From Sphaerimonospora sp050942215 (GTDB taxonomy: Bacteria > Actinomycetota > Actinomycetes > Streptosporangiales > Streptosporangiaceae): a stretch of DNA of 64,000 bases. Shown piece after piece: positions 18,845 through 26,554 of this stretch. A program made the translations under genes and the position numbers. The stretch covers positions 992,001-1,056,000 of the forward strand of contig NZ_CP192056.1 of NCBI RefSeq assembly GCF_050942215.1, in the 5' to 3' direction. A model generated the notes under the pieces. That model did no database searches. It worked only from the letters and a program-made list of their open reading frames with translations, and was not told where the DNA came from. The number at the start of each line of letters is the position of its first letter. The stretch's first letter is position 1.

Positions 18845-20168
18845 GGCGGCGGAATCCTCCATAGGCGGCGAACCGCTCGTGTGCCGCCATCGGGGCGCTG
18901 GGCAGGGGGAGCGTCATCAGATCCGGAGACCAGAACCGGGCCACGACGAACCCCAGGTCGGCCACGTCCACGGTGGTGAAATCGGCCGCGTACAGGCGTT
19001 TCCCGGTGGCGTGGAATGCGTGGACCAGGGCACGCGCGCGGACTCCGGCCGGCCGGTCGTCGTCGGGCGGCAGGTCGTCGGCTGAGGCGTCGTCGCAGTC
19101 GCCGAACCTGGCGTTCACCACCCGCGCTCCCTCGGGCCTGGCCGCCAGGGAGACGTTCGACTCCAGGTCGAAGATGTCCTCCGGCTTGGCGGACTCCTGC
19201 TCGAACCGCTGCTGCAGGGCCGACCACACGGCCAGTCCGCGTACCCCGGCGGCCTCCAGCAGCGCCCGGTACATGGCCCGCTCCAGCACCCCGTCGATGC
19301 CGAGGCCCACGGCCACGGCGGGCAGCCGGCTGTCCGGGCTGCGGATCAGGCAGGCGATGGTGAACCCCGGCAGATCGGCGCTGGGCAGCAGATGGAACTC
19401 CGGCCGGTCGCCGCGCCGGTCGAAGGCGGACTCGATCACCCGCTGCAGCGCTGCCGTCCTGGGCCCGTGGGCGATCCGGACCGACCTGCTTCCGCCGTAC
19501 CAGTGGCTGATCGCCGCGTCGAGCTGGACCATCTCCTCCAGCGCGTTGAGCGCGGCCCGGTCCGGATCGGTGTGCGAGGCGGTGCCGGTGGAGACGGCGG
19601 GGGCGAGCCACGGTTCGCCCATCGTGTCCTGGACGACGTAGCCGACCAGCAGCACCTGGGCCGGAACCCAGCAGTCCAGGCCGTCTCGCAGCCGGGTGGC
19701 GCGTACCCAGCCGATCGGGTCGCCGTCCCGGCGCGGCCGGAACGGAAACCCCGCACGGCGGTACTGCTCGGCGCTGTACGGCTCGGCCGGCCCGGCGTCG
19801 TACGGCTCGCCGGCCGAGGTCAGCTCCTCGACCGAGGCGTACCGGATGGGGAACCGCCCGCTCACCGGGGCCAGGTAGCCGCCGTACCGCTCGACCACCT
19901 CGCCGAGCGTCCTGATGTGCGACTCGAACGGGCGAAGCCCGTACCCGCCGATGTGATAGGCGCCGATCTTCGGGGTCGGCAGGCCGCGCAGCACGTGCAC
20001 CCCGGTCAGCTCGCCGCCGGCCACCATGAGCCGTGGTCCGCCGCGCTGGCGTTGCAGGAACCCCATCGACGGCATCAGCCCGCACAGCGGCGAATGCATC
20101 CGGGCCCTGAGCCGCTCGGTGAACTGGTCGGGGGCCTCCACCACCCGGAGGGCCGGCAGGTCAGGCAT
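18822..20168 (-). CDS. YcaO-type azoline-forming cyclodehydratase
   Basis: 448-residue YcaO protein, the ATP-dependent enzyme that backbone-activates Cys/Ser/Thr residues to make thiazoline or oxazoline rings. The ATP/Mg-binding Glu clusters are visible in GEVVERYGGY (about residue 90) and ALNALEEMVQLDAAI (about 210). The protein ends in PHPYP, the PxPxP tail that marks azoline-forming YcaO proteins (known hallmark). It overlaps the E1-like gene by 8 bp at the 5' end. The separate E1-like gene upstream is its expected leader-binding partner. Confidence 0.92.
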   Translation of the reverse strand: MPDLPALRVVEAPDQFTERLRARMHSPLCGLMPSMGFLQRQRGGPRLMVAGGELTGVHVLRGLPTPKIGAYHIGGYGLRPFESHIRTLGEVVERYGGYLAPVSGRFPIRYASVEELTSAGEPYDAGPAEPYSAEQYRRAGFPFRPRRDGDPIGWVRATRLRDGLDCWVPAQVLLVGYVVQDTMGEPWLAPAVSTGTASHTDPDRAALNALEEMVQLDAAISHWYGGSRSVRIAHGPRTAALQRVIESAFDRRGDRPEFHLLPSADLPGFTIACLIRSPDSRLPAVAVGLGIDGVLERAMYRALLEAAGVRGLAVWSALQQRFEQESAKPEDIFDLESNVSLAARPEGARVVNARFGDCDDASADDLPPDDDRPAGVRARALVHAFHATGKRLYAADFTTVDVADLGFVVARFWSPDLMTLPLPSAPMAAHERFAAYGGFRRHDPHPYP

Positions 20169-21186
20169 CGATCCACCGCCGTACGTCGAAGTACAGCTCG
20201 GTGGCCTCCCGCTGGACCACCGGCCCGCAGGCCCGGCAGCCCGGCATCCGCAGCACCTCGGAGTAGGCGATCTCCATTGTCGGCACGTAGATCCCGAGCA
20301 CCTTGCCGAGCGTGGTGGTCGACCCGGTCGTGGCGAGGTTGAGCGCCTCCAGGCCTACGTGGCCGGCGACCAGGGCACGCAGGGCGTCGAGGGTGGGCGG
20401 TTCGCCCACGCGGATCGTCTGGCGGACCAGCGCGTCCTTGTACCGCTGGTAGGCGGCCGTCTCGCGGAGATTCATCAGCACCCGGGTCTCGAAGCAGGCG
20501 AAGCACGCCGAGGTCGGCGGGGAGAACGACGGGCCGATCAGCACCATCGGGCCGTCGATCGCCGCCTGGATCCAGGGGGTGCGCAGCGCCAGGGCGACCC
20601 GGTTGAGCACCGACAGGCGGAGCGGATGCGGCGCCTCGGCGACGTGGACCAGGAGCTTGCCGCGCCACGGCTCGAACCGCTCGGCGAACCGCTCGAACTC
20701 CAGCCCGTCCTCCAGCGCCACGAGGTCGGCCTCCAGGAGCTCCCGGTGCAACGGGTCGTCCTCCCCGGCGGCTTCGACCCCGCCGGGCGCGCTGGCCGCG
20801 AGCACCCGGACGGTCGCGTCGGCCAGCGGGCCGGAGCCCAGGACCACCGTCGGCATGGCGGGGGCCTCGGCGGTGTAGGCGCCGGTGCTCTCCAGATAGC
20901 CGTCCAGCGCGGTCTCCGGCGCGTGGGAGATCACCCCGAGCTGGTCGAGGTGGTCGACCAGCGCCTCCACCTCGGCCCGGGTGACCCCGTTGGCCTTCGC
21001 CACGTCGGCCCGGCTCGTGGTGCCGTCGAGCCCGCTCAACAGGTTGAACAGGCGGCCGGTGCGGGCGTGGTCGATCAGGGTGTAGGAGCGGACGTTCCAC
21101 ACCCCGTGGCGTAGCTCCACCGTGTCCGCGTCATGGGCGATGACGCTGAAGGACGGTTTGATCCGCACGTTCTTGCTCTGTTGCAC
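20161..21186 (-). CDS. E1-like (ocin-ThiF) leader-peptide-binding protein
   Basis: 341 residues. An N-terminal winged-helix-like region (LFNLLSGLDGTTSRADVAK..., residues about 45-90) fits a RiPP recognition element. A ThiF/E1-like fold follows, with two CxxC pairs, CFAC and CRAC, forming a probable structural zinc site. Length and domain order resemble the TOMM precursor leader-binding protein that delivers substrate to YcaO. The start is GTG 21186, 8 bases after GAGGAAGGA. It lies 54 bp after the radical SAM gene and overlaps YcaO in ATGCCTGA, so stoichiometric expression with YcaO is likely. Confidence 0.88.
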   Translation of the reverse strand: MQQSKNVRIKPSFSVIAHDADTVELRHGVWNVRSYTLIDHARTGRLFNLLSGLDGTTSRADVAKANGVTRAEVEALVDHLDQLGVISHAPETALDGYLESTGAYTAEAPAMPTVVLGSGPLADATVRVLAASAPGGVEAAGEDDPLHRELLEADLVALEDGLEFERFAERFEPWRGKLLVHVAEAPHPLRLSVLNRVALALRTPWIQAAIDGPMVLIGPSFSPPTSACFACFETRVLMNLRETAAYQRYKDALVRQTIRVGEPPTLDALRALVAGHVGLEALNLATTGSTTTLGKVLGIYVPTMEIAYSEVLRMPGCRACGPVVQREATELYFDVRRWIDA

Positions 21187-21240
21187 GCTGACATTCCTTC
21201 CTCAAGGGCCGCGTCGCGGCGATCCGCCGGTCTTGCGAGG

Positions 21241-22569
21241 TCAGCCCAGCAGCGCCGCGGCCTGGGGCTCGGCTCCGCCGGTTCCGGCGATCCCGGCGAA
21301 CTGCAGGTCGATGAAGGCGTCCGTGATCTGGTCGCGGCCGAGCCGTACGCCCTCCTCGTCCGAGTGCACGTCGGCCACCCGTTCCAGGAAACCGAGCAGG
21401 TGGCGGCAGGGGCCCAGGGACAGGGCCTCCTCCAGCTCGGTGCCGGTCCGCTCCCGCCACAGCGACCGCGAGGCGCCCTCGAACGTGGTGAGCGACTGGT
21501 ACAGGAACCGGGCCGCGATGGCCGGGGAGGCGGCGGGGTAGCGCTCGTCGAAGCGCAGCGGGTCCCGGTTGTAGGCGGTCAGGAAACCGCGCCGATGGGC
21601 GAGGTACTCGCCTCCGATGAGGGAGGTGGCGCCGGAGCCGAAACCGGCCCAGTCCATCCTGAGCTGGAAGTAGGCCAGGTCGCTGAGGCAGCGGTGGTGA
21701 CCGAAGTGGCTCATCGCGTACTCGGGTAGTCCCGCCTCCGTGAGCAGCCCGGCCGCCCGGGCGTACGCCGTCTTCTGCTCGGCGCGCAGCATGGCGGTGG
21801 TGCCGCGGGTCACCTGCCGCCGCAGCACCGTTCCGTGCGCTGGCCGGTACGGATACAGCGCGACGTGCGTCACCGGCAGTTCGAGGGCGGCGCGTACGGA
21901 CGCCTCGACCTCGTCGAGGTCCTCGCCGGGCAGGCCGCAGATCAGGTCGATCGACCGATCCTCGAACCCCGCCTCCGCCGCGAGATGGACCGCGTGTCGT
22001 GCCTGCGTCGCGTCGTGGCTGCGGCCCAGCCTGCGCAGTCTCCGCTCATCGAAGGACTGCACGCCGCTGCTCCACCGGCGGAAGCCGACGTCGCGGAAGG
22101 CGGCCAGTTTGGCGAGGGTCAGGCTTTCCGGGCTGCACTCGATGGTCGACTCGTCGAGTGGCCGCGACATGTCGAACACCTCGTGCAGCGCCTCGCCAAT
22201 CAGCGCGATCTCGTGCTCGGCGAGGATGCTGGCCGTGCCGCCGCCCCAGTACATGATGGCCGGGCGGTAGCCGCGGCCGGACAGCTCGGCGCCCCGCTCC
22301 CTGATCTCCCGGCAGAGCGCGTCGATGTACGCCCGCCGGGAGACGTCGGCCGGCCGGAGCAGCAGCTCGGACGTGGGAATCTCGGTCACCCAGTCGCAGA
22401 AGTGGCACTTGGAGTTGCAGAACGGCACGTGCACATAGATCAACAGCGGCCGTGTCCCGGTCGTCGTGCCGGTCGTGCCGGTCGTGCCGGTCGTACCGGT
22501 CGTTGTATCGGTCGTACCGGTCGTGTCGGCCGTACCTGTTGTGCCGGTCGTACCGGCTGTGTCGGTCAT
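21241..22569 (-). CDS. HemN-like (class C) radical SAM enzyme
   Basis: 442 residues. After an unusual Thr/Gly-repeat N-terminus the protein has YVHVPFCNSKCHFCDW, whose CxxxCxxC binds the 4Fe-4S cluster, then the SAM-contacting YWGGGTAS, and HemN-type motifs such as RWSSGVQSF and DLICGLPGED. HemN-like class C enzymes in thiopeptide and related clusters are radical methyltransferases on azoles or indoles (known); a C-methylation or another radical step on this core is inferred. ATG 22569 overlaps the SagB stop (ATGA). A true coproporphyrinogen dehydrogenase is less likely given the location. Confidence 0.88.
   Translation of the reverse strand: MTDTAGTTGTTGTADTTGTTDTTTGTTGTTGTTGTTTGTRPLLIYVHVPFCNSKCHFCDWVTEIPTSELLLRPADVSRRAYIDALCREIRERGAELSGRGYRPAIMYWGGGTASILAEHEIALIGEALHEVFDMSRPLDESTIECSPESLTLAKLAAFRDVGFRRWSSGVQSFDERRLRRLGRSHDATQARHAVHLAAEAGFEDRSIDLICGLPGEDLDEVEASVRAALELPVTHVALYPYRPAHGTVLRRQVTRGTTAMLRAEQKTAYARAAGLLTEAGLPEYAMSHFGHHRCLSDLAYFQLRMDWAGFGSGATSLIGGEYLAHRRGFLTAYNRDPLRFDERYPAASPAIAARFLYQSLTTFEGASRSLWRERTGTELEEALSLGPCRHLLGFLERVADVHSDEEGVRLGRDQITDAFIDLQFAGIAGTGGAEPQAAALLG
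22452..22569 (-). repeat. Tandem GTT/DTT-coding repeat at the radical SAM start
   Basis: Roughly twelve imperfect 9-bp units (GGTCGTGCC-like on the plus strand) encode about 38 residues consisting only of Thr, Gly, Asp and Ala before the first iron-sulfur motif. The repeat begins directly at the coupled start codon. It is probably a flexible tail with variable copy number. Confidence 0.85.
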
Positions 22570-23483
22570 CCCGGCCATCCGACGAAGATCGTGTGTGCGA
22601 GGAAGGACAGCACGCCGTCCAGCCCGAGCGCCTCGTTCGCGTGGTCGTCCACATAACTGGAGCAGTCGGTCGTGCCGAGGCCGAACCCGGTGGCGGTCAG
22701 ATGGACGTTCTGGGAGATGCCGCCGCACTCGTGCAGTACGAAGCGCATTCCGCGCGGGCCGTACTTGCGCATCGACCGCCACGGTCTGGCGATGAGCAGG
22801 ACGACGGCGGCGGCGCTGTCGATGGAGATGATCTCGCCGGGGATGGCGAACGAGTCGCGCAGCCGGTCCACCACGGCCCGGTCGCCGGTGCGGACCAGCG
22901 CGTCCTCCACCGGGCTGTAGCGGTAGGTGCCGACGTCGAGCTCGGGCACGTCCAGCGCGGCGAGGTGGACCTCCACGGGGTAGAGCCCGCCGCCGCTCGG
23001 CACGGCGCGGAACCGGAACGTGGCGCCGCCGCCCCGCATCAGCTCGGCGTCGGCCTCGCCCGTGACGCCGGCGGCGAAGCGCAGCAGCGTGCCGATCTCG
23101 GCGAGGGACACCGGGTCGCCGGTGTATCTGCGCACGCTGCGCCGCCGGACGACCGCCTCGTCCAGGGCGATCGACACCGACAGGGGCGGCGGCAGCTCGA
23201 CCCGGTCGGCGTCGGAGACCGACTCATGATCGATGACGGACAGCGCGGTGGCCATCACGTCGCCGAAGTAGTCGGCCCCGGAGAGCTGGGCCTCGCGGTC
23301 CCAGGGCGCGAAGCGGCCGGCGACGATGAACTCCTCGGCGGGCCGCGGGAACGTGGATTCGCCCAGGTTGTCGTAGCGGGCCTGGTGGGTGCGCAGGCCC
23401 ACGGCCGACAGGCCCGGGCTGAGCAGCCGGTAGGCACTGACCCCCGCGCTCGACTGGGCCAGCTCGGGATCGGTGTGGTCCAT
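22566..23483 (-). CDS. SagB-type azoline dehydrogenase (FMN)
   Basis: 305-residue nitroreductase-fold enzyme that oxidises thiazolines/oxazolines to thiazoles/oxazoles. Seen: RRSVRRYTGDPVSLAEIG for FMN phosphate binding, the SagB hallmark PSGGGLYPVEVHL, and a KY dyad in RKYGPRGMRF matching the catalytic Lys-Tyr of McbC/BalhB-type enzymes. The start at ATG 23483 follows AGGAGTGA, a ribosome site that contains the stop of the VOC gene. The stop overlaps the radical SAM start. Together with YcaO and the E1-like protein it completes a full azole-forming set. Confidence 0.92.
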   Translation of the reverse strand: MDHTDPELAQSSAGVSAYRLLSPGLSAVGLRTHQARYDNLGESTFPRPAEEFIVAGRFAPWDREAQLSGADYFGDVMATALSVIDHESVSDADRVELPPPLSVSIALDEAVVRRRSVRRYTGDPVSLAEIGTLLRFAAGVTGEADAELMRGGGATFRFRAVPSGGGLYPVEVHLAALDVPELDVGTYRYSPVEDALVRTGDRAVVDRLRDSFAIPGEIISIDSAAAVVLLIARPWRSMRKYGPRGMRFVLHECGGISQNVHLTATGFGLGTTDCSSYVDDHANEALGLDGVLSFLAHTIFVGWPG

Positions 23484-23491
23484 CGCCGCGC

Positions 23492-24070
23492 TCACTCCTG
23501 GAAGATCTCGGTGGGCGGGGGCACCTGCCGGTTCAACGCGATCGACTGGTCGACCAGCTGCTCGGCCGTGACCGGGCTCGCGTATTCGCCCAGCCGGAAG
23601 GTCGCGTGCGCCCATTCACTGAACTGGACGAGCCCGAACCGATTGCCGTCGGCGTCGGCCACGCTGGCGCCCCGGCCCATCGAGTCGCCGGCGTCGCCCC
23701 GGTAGAACGGGCTGTCTCGGAACTGCTCCTGGAACTCCGGCTTGATCTGCTTGGGCAGCGGGAGGTCGTACGGCCCCGCGGTCACCTCGCCGCCGAACTC
23801 GGCGATCTTCTTGAGCGTCCCGTCCAGGTCGGTCACATGGAAATAGATCGTGACGGACTCGCCGGGGAACCTGCGCTTGTTCACCGTGAGCAGTATTCCG
23901 TCGCTCGACACCGGCGCGTGATAGGAGATCTCGTAGGCGAGAGAACGCGCGAGCGGCATTCCGAGAAATGTCCGGTAGAACGCGAGGCCACGCTCCATGT
24001 CGTCGACCGGAATGTTGATGAGAACGGGTTTCGGAATGGCGGAGACGTCGATTTCCGTAGTGTTTTCCAT
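23492..24070 (-). CDS. VOC-fold (glyoxalase/bleomycin-resistance) protein
   Basis: 192 residues with paired beta-alpha-beta-beta-beta modules: VLINIPVDDMERGLAFYRTFLG at the start of the first (about residues 16-37) and GASVADADGNRFGLVQF closing the second. The C-terminal 40 residues are an extra tail. It is the first gene after the precursor. Bleomycin-resistance proteins of this fold sequester a bithiazole-bearing drug, so product binding as self-protection is an attractive inference; enzymatic tailoring is equally possible. Start ATG 24070. Confidence 0.8.
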   Translation of the reverse strand: MENTTEIDVSAIPKPVLINIPVDDMERGLAFYRTFLGMPLARSLAYEISYHAPVSSDGILLTVNKRRFPGESVTIYFHVTDLDGTLKKIAEFGGEVTAGPYDLPLPKQIKPEFQEQFRDSPFYRGDAGDSMGRGASVADADGNRFGLVQFSEWAHATFRLGEYASPVTAEQLVDQSIALNRQVPPPTEIFQE

Positions 24071-24113
24071 TAGCTGGAACCGTACTTCCTGCCGGTGGTC
24101 GGTTTCTGCCGGG

Positions 24114-24148
24114 GCGGAGCCCGAAGGCTCCGGGCTTCCGGGCTCCGC
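24114..24148 (-). promoter_or_regulatory. Hairpin after the precursor gene (attenuator or processing site)
   Basis: Perfect 9-bp arms, GCGGAGCCC at 24114-24122 and GGGCTCCGC at 24140-24148, extended by an inner GAAG/CTTC pairing. The structure starts 6 bases after the precursor stop and has no U-run on the minus strand. It probably lets a fraction of transcripts read through or stabilises the precursor mRNA, giving more peptide than enzyme. Confidence 0.7.
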
Positions 24149-24154
24149 TTCGAG

Positions 24155-24316
24155 CTACGGCCGCACGATGGTGCCGCACGAGCTGGAGGTGCAGCCCGCG
24201 CAGCACGACGAGGCGCCCGGAACGACCACGCCGAATCCAGCGCCGGACAGGCCGGCGCCGAGCGGCTGCGCAGTCATGCTGCGGTGGTCGATCGTGGCTG
24301 TGCTTTCAAGCTTCAT
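24155..24316 (-). CDS. LAP/TOMM precursor peptide
   Basis: A 53-codon gene beginning at ATG 24316, with GGAGGTGAAA ideally placed upstream (24321-24330), and ending at TAG 24155. The leader starts MKLESTATIDHRSM and passes through a Gly/Ala/Val-rich part. The C-terminal core SSCCAGCTSSSCGTIVRP holds four Cys, five Ser and two Thr, the residues YcaO enzymes cyclise. No other Cys occurs in the peptide. It lies alone under its own promoter, directly ahead of the biosynthetic operon. Leader cleavage may fall after VVVPGA, but this is a guess. Confidence 0.9.
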   Translation of the reverse strand: MKLESTATIDHRSMTAQPLGAGLSGAGFGVVVPGASSCCAGCTSSSCGTIVRP

Positions 24317-24634
24317 GCCGTTTCACCTCCCTCCGTCCCGGGCCTTCCGAAGAATTGACGACCGCTGGGCGACGTCCAATCACTTCGGAAAGGCACCGTT
24401 TGTGACTGTCGAACCGATCATTACATGGAGTAAACATCTGTCAATGGTGAGGATTCGGCCACAGCAATGGTGACAAACATCATGGAAAGATGGTGTCGGA
24501 ACGGCCTGTCCGTTTCGCGGATATCCGCCGTAAAGTCCGAGAGACGAACGTGTCCGCGCCCGGTGGGGAGGCCCGTACGGCGATGACAGACGACACCGCG
24601 GCGGTCGTGCCCGCGCGCCCCGGCGACACGGCGT
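24317..24634 (-). promoter_or_regulatory. Precursor promoter region with three 23-bp-phased direct repeats
   Basis: On the minus strand, -35 TTGACA lies at 24439-24444, with a weaker -10 (TAATGA) at 24418-24423 after 15 bp. The plus-strand motif AATGGTGA occurs at 24443-24450 and 24466-24473, and GATGGTGT at 24489-24496: exactly 23 bp apart. The first copy touches the -35 box. This layout fits cooperative binding by the adjacent LuxR-type response regulator. Further upstream, GCGGATATCCGC (24517-24528) is a 12-bp palindrome. The rest of the 318-bp stretch shows nothing recognisable. Confidence 0.65.
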
Positions 24635-25276
24635 TCAGAGCCAGTCGTTGTCCGCGGCGATCCGTACCGCCTCGTGCCGGTTGCGCGCACCGGTCTTGTG
24701 GATGGCCCGGGTGATGTAGTTGCGCACGGTCCCGGCGCTGAGACGCATGATCTTCGCGATCTCCGCGATCGTGAGCACCTCGCGCGCGTGCCGCAGCACC
24801 GCCAGCTCCTGCGGGGTGAGCGGGCAGGGCTTGGCCAGTGCGATTCGCGCGGCAAGCCTGTCGTCGATCACGATCTCGCCGTGGGACGCCTGTCTGATCG
24901 CGGTCACCAGCTCGGTCGGCGAGGCGTCCTTGACCAGATAGCCGCAGGCGCCGGCGGAGAGCGCCGCGCGCAGCGAGCCGGGCTCGCGGTACGCGGAGAG
25001 GATCAGGCAATGCGTCAGGGGAGAGCAGCGCTTCATCGCGGCGACCACCTCCACCCCGCTGGCGGACGATTCGTCCGCTCCCGGCGTCTGCGGCAGGTGC
25101 AGATCCACCAGGGCGACGTGCGGCCGGACCGCCGTCCCCACCGACACCGCGTCCCGCACACTCCCCGCCGTGCCGACGACCTCCAGCCCCGGATAGCCCG
25201 ACAGCAGCTGCTCGAGCGCGTCCCGGATCAGGATCTGATCCTCCACGATGAGGATGCTCAGCGGTGAATCAGGCAT
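24635..25276 (-). CDS. NarL/LuxR-family response regulator of the LAP cluster
   Basis: 213 residues. The receiver domain has the acidic pair in VEDQ, phospho-acceptor Asp in ALVDLHLP and Lys in YLVKDAS. A LuxR-type helix-turn-helix occupies about residues 150-205 (LTPQELAVLRHA... TVRNYITRAIHKTGARNR). It is translated from ATG 25276, overlapping the kinase stop by 8 bp, so the two are a coupled two-component system. The nearest downstream promoter is that of the precursor, whose phased repeats are the best candidate target. Confidence 0.93.
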   Translation of the reverse strand: MPDSPLSILIVEDQILIRDALEQLLSGYPGLEVVGTAGSVRDAVSVGTAVRPHVALVDLHLPQTPGADESSASGVEVVAAMKRCSPLTHCLILSAYREPGSLRAALSAGACGYLVKDASPTELVTAIRQASHGEIVIDDRLAARIALAKPCPLTPQELAVLRHAREVLTIAEIAKIMRLSAGTVRNYITRAIHKTGARNRHEAVRIAADNDWL

Positions 25277-26537
25277 GTGTCCATCCCTCTTCCGCGAGGA
25301 TCGCGATCACCCGGATGCCGCCTTCCCTCGAACGCTCGACGCGCAGTTCACCGCCGGCCTGCTCCAGCCGTTCCCGCATCCCGGTGAGCCCGGCGCCCGG
25401 CACGATGGGCCAGGTGGGCCGTCCGTCGTCCGCCACGATCAGCCGGCCGGGACCGAAGATCACGCGGCACGTCCGCGCCTGGCTGTGCTTGACCACGTTG
25501 GTGACGGCCTCCCGGAGGAACCAGGCGAACGGCGCCCGCCGGTGCGCCTCCGCCGGGTCGCCGGCCACGGTCAGGTCGATCCCGGCCCAGCCCAGCAGTT
25601 CCCTGGCCTCTGCCAGCTCGGCGGCGATGTCCGGCGCCCGCATCTCCTCCACCACCGCCAGCGTGCTGTTCAACGTGGTGCGCGCCAGCGCCGCGAGGTG
25701 GTGCAGCTCCTCCTTCACGCCGTCGTGGGGCTCACGCTGCGCCACCACCTCGGTCCGCATGGCGAGAGCGACCAGGTTGCGTCCGACGACGTCGTGCAGG
25801 TCGCGGGCGAGCCGCCGGCGTTCACGTTCCTCGGCCAGCCGTTCCGCCGCCTTCTGGGTTCTCCACTGGGTGATGATGAATTCCAGCACCCGGTGAATGC
25901 CGGTCAGGGTGAGAGAGAAGACGGCCAACTGTGTCGCCAGCACACCGAGGCGAAGCGGGGTCAGCCCACGCGCGAGCCCGATGGCCGTGACGACGAGCAG
26001 GAGGACGCCCGTGCTGGACAGCAGCATGGCGTAAGAACGTCGCGTGATGACGAGACAGGTCGTGAGATAGAAAGGGAAGTAATACATCCAGACGTCGGGA
26101 AGTTCGGGAATGAGCGCCAGCCCGCTGACCGTGACACCCGCCAGCGCCCACGGCGTGCTCAGCCGTCCGGAAGGCGGTATGGAGCGGAATACCACCCTCA
26201 TGTACGAGACGCAGAACACGACGAGACCGCCGACGGCGATCAGTGATTGCGGCAGGTCCGGCCGCCGGCTGACGAAGTCAGGCCACAGCATGAGGATGAG
26301 CAGCAGAAAAGCCGATGTGGCCAGGCGGATTCTCCGATAGAGGTAGGACGAAAGCGAGTTTATCGCCGGGTCGGGCTCCACCTCGTGTCCCACGATCCGA
26401 TGATTACACGGGAACGAACCTTTTGGGAGGATCGCTGTCAAGGAGTCCAAGGGGTGTGGTTCTCCTGCCGCGGCCGGCGCATCCGCCGGGGATGTTCTGA
26501 CATCGGTCTCGGCGACCGGTAGCCAGGCTTCCTGCAC
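25269..26537 (-). CDS. NarL-type sensor histidine kinase
   Basis: Up to 422 residues. Five or so membrane helices (about residues 70-225) precede a HisKA_3 dimerisation helix with the phospho-acceptor in RRRLARDLHDVVGRNL and an ATPase domain with N box REAVTNVVKHSQA and GLTGMRERLEQAGG. The signal may be a membrane-associated molecule, perhaps the mature peptide (inference). Start is uncertain: ATG 26537 would leave only 17 bp to the divergent aldehyde dehydrogenase gene, so an internal GTG near 26390 just before the first helix may be the true start. Confidence 0.9.
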   Translation of the reverse strand: MQEAWLPVAETDVRTSPADAPAAAGEPHPLDSLTAILPKGSFPCNHRIVGHEVEPDPAINSLSSYLYRRIRLATSAFLLLILMLWPDFVSRRPDLPQSLIAVGGLVVFCVSYMRVVFRSIPPSGRLSTPWALAGVTVSGLALIPELPDVWMYYFPFYLTTCLVITRRSYAMLLSSTGVLLLVVTAIGLARGLTPLRLGVLATQLAVFSLTLTGIHRVLEFIITQWRTQKAAERLAEERERRRLARDLHDVVGRNLVALAMRTEVVAQREPHDGVKEELHHLAALARTTLNSTLAVVEEMRAPDIAAELAEARELLGWAGIDLTVAGDPAEAHRRAPFAWFLREAVTNVVKHSQARTCRVIFGPGRLIVADDGRPTWPIVPGAGLTGMRERLEQAGGELRVERSREGGIRVIAILAEEGWTHA

Positions 26538-26554
26538 CGGAATATTCTTCCGGC

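Noticed and set aside
22570..22782. 71-residue N-terminal extension of the radical SAM protein
   Set aside because: It is antiparallel-free frame within the SagB gene; ATG 22569 overlaps the SagB stop in ATGA, the natural coupled start.
24421..24855. Minus-strand frame overlapping the response-regulator 3' end
   Set aside because: Different frame from the clear LuxR domain; product is low-complexity and it would cover the precursor promoter.
15069..26537. Thiopeptide cluster
   Set aside because: The core is Cys/Ser/Thr-rich and a HemN-like enzyme is present, but there is no split dehydratase or pyridine-forming cycloaddition enzyme.
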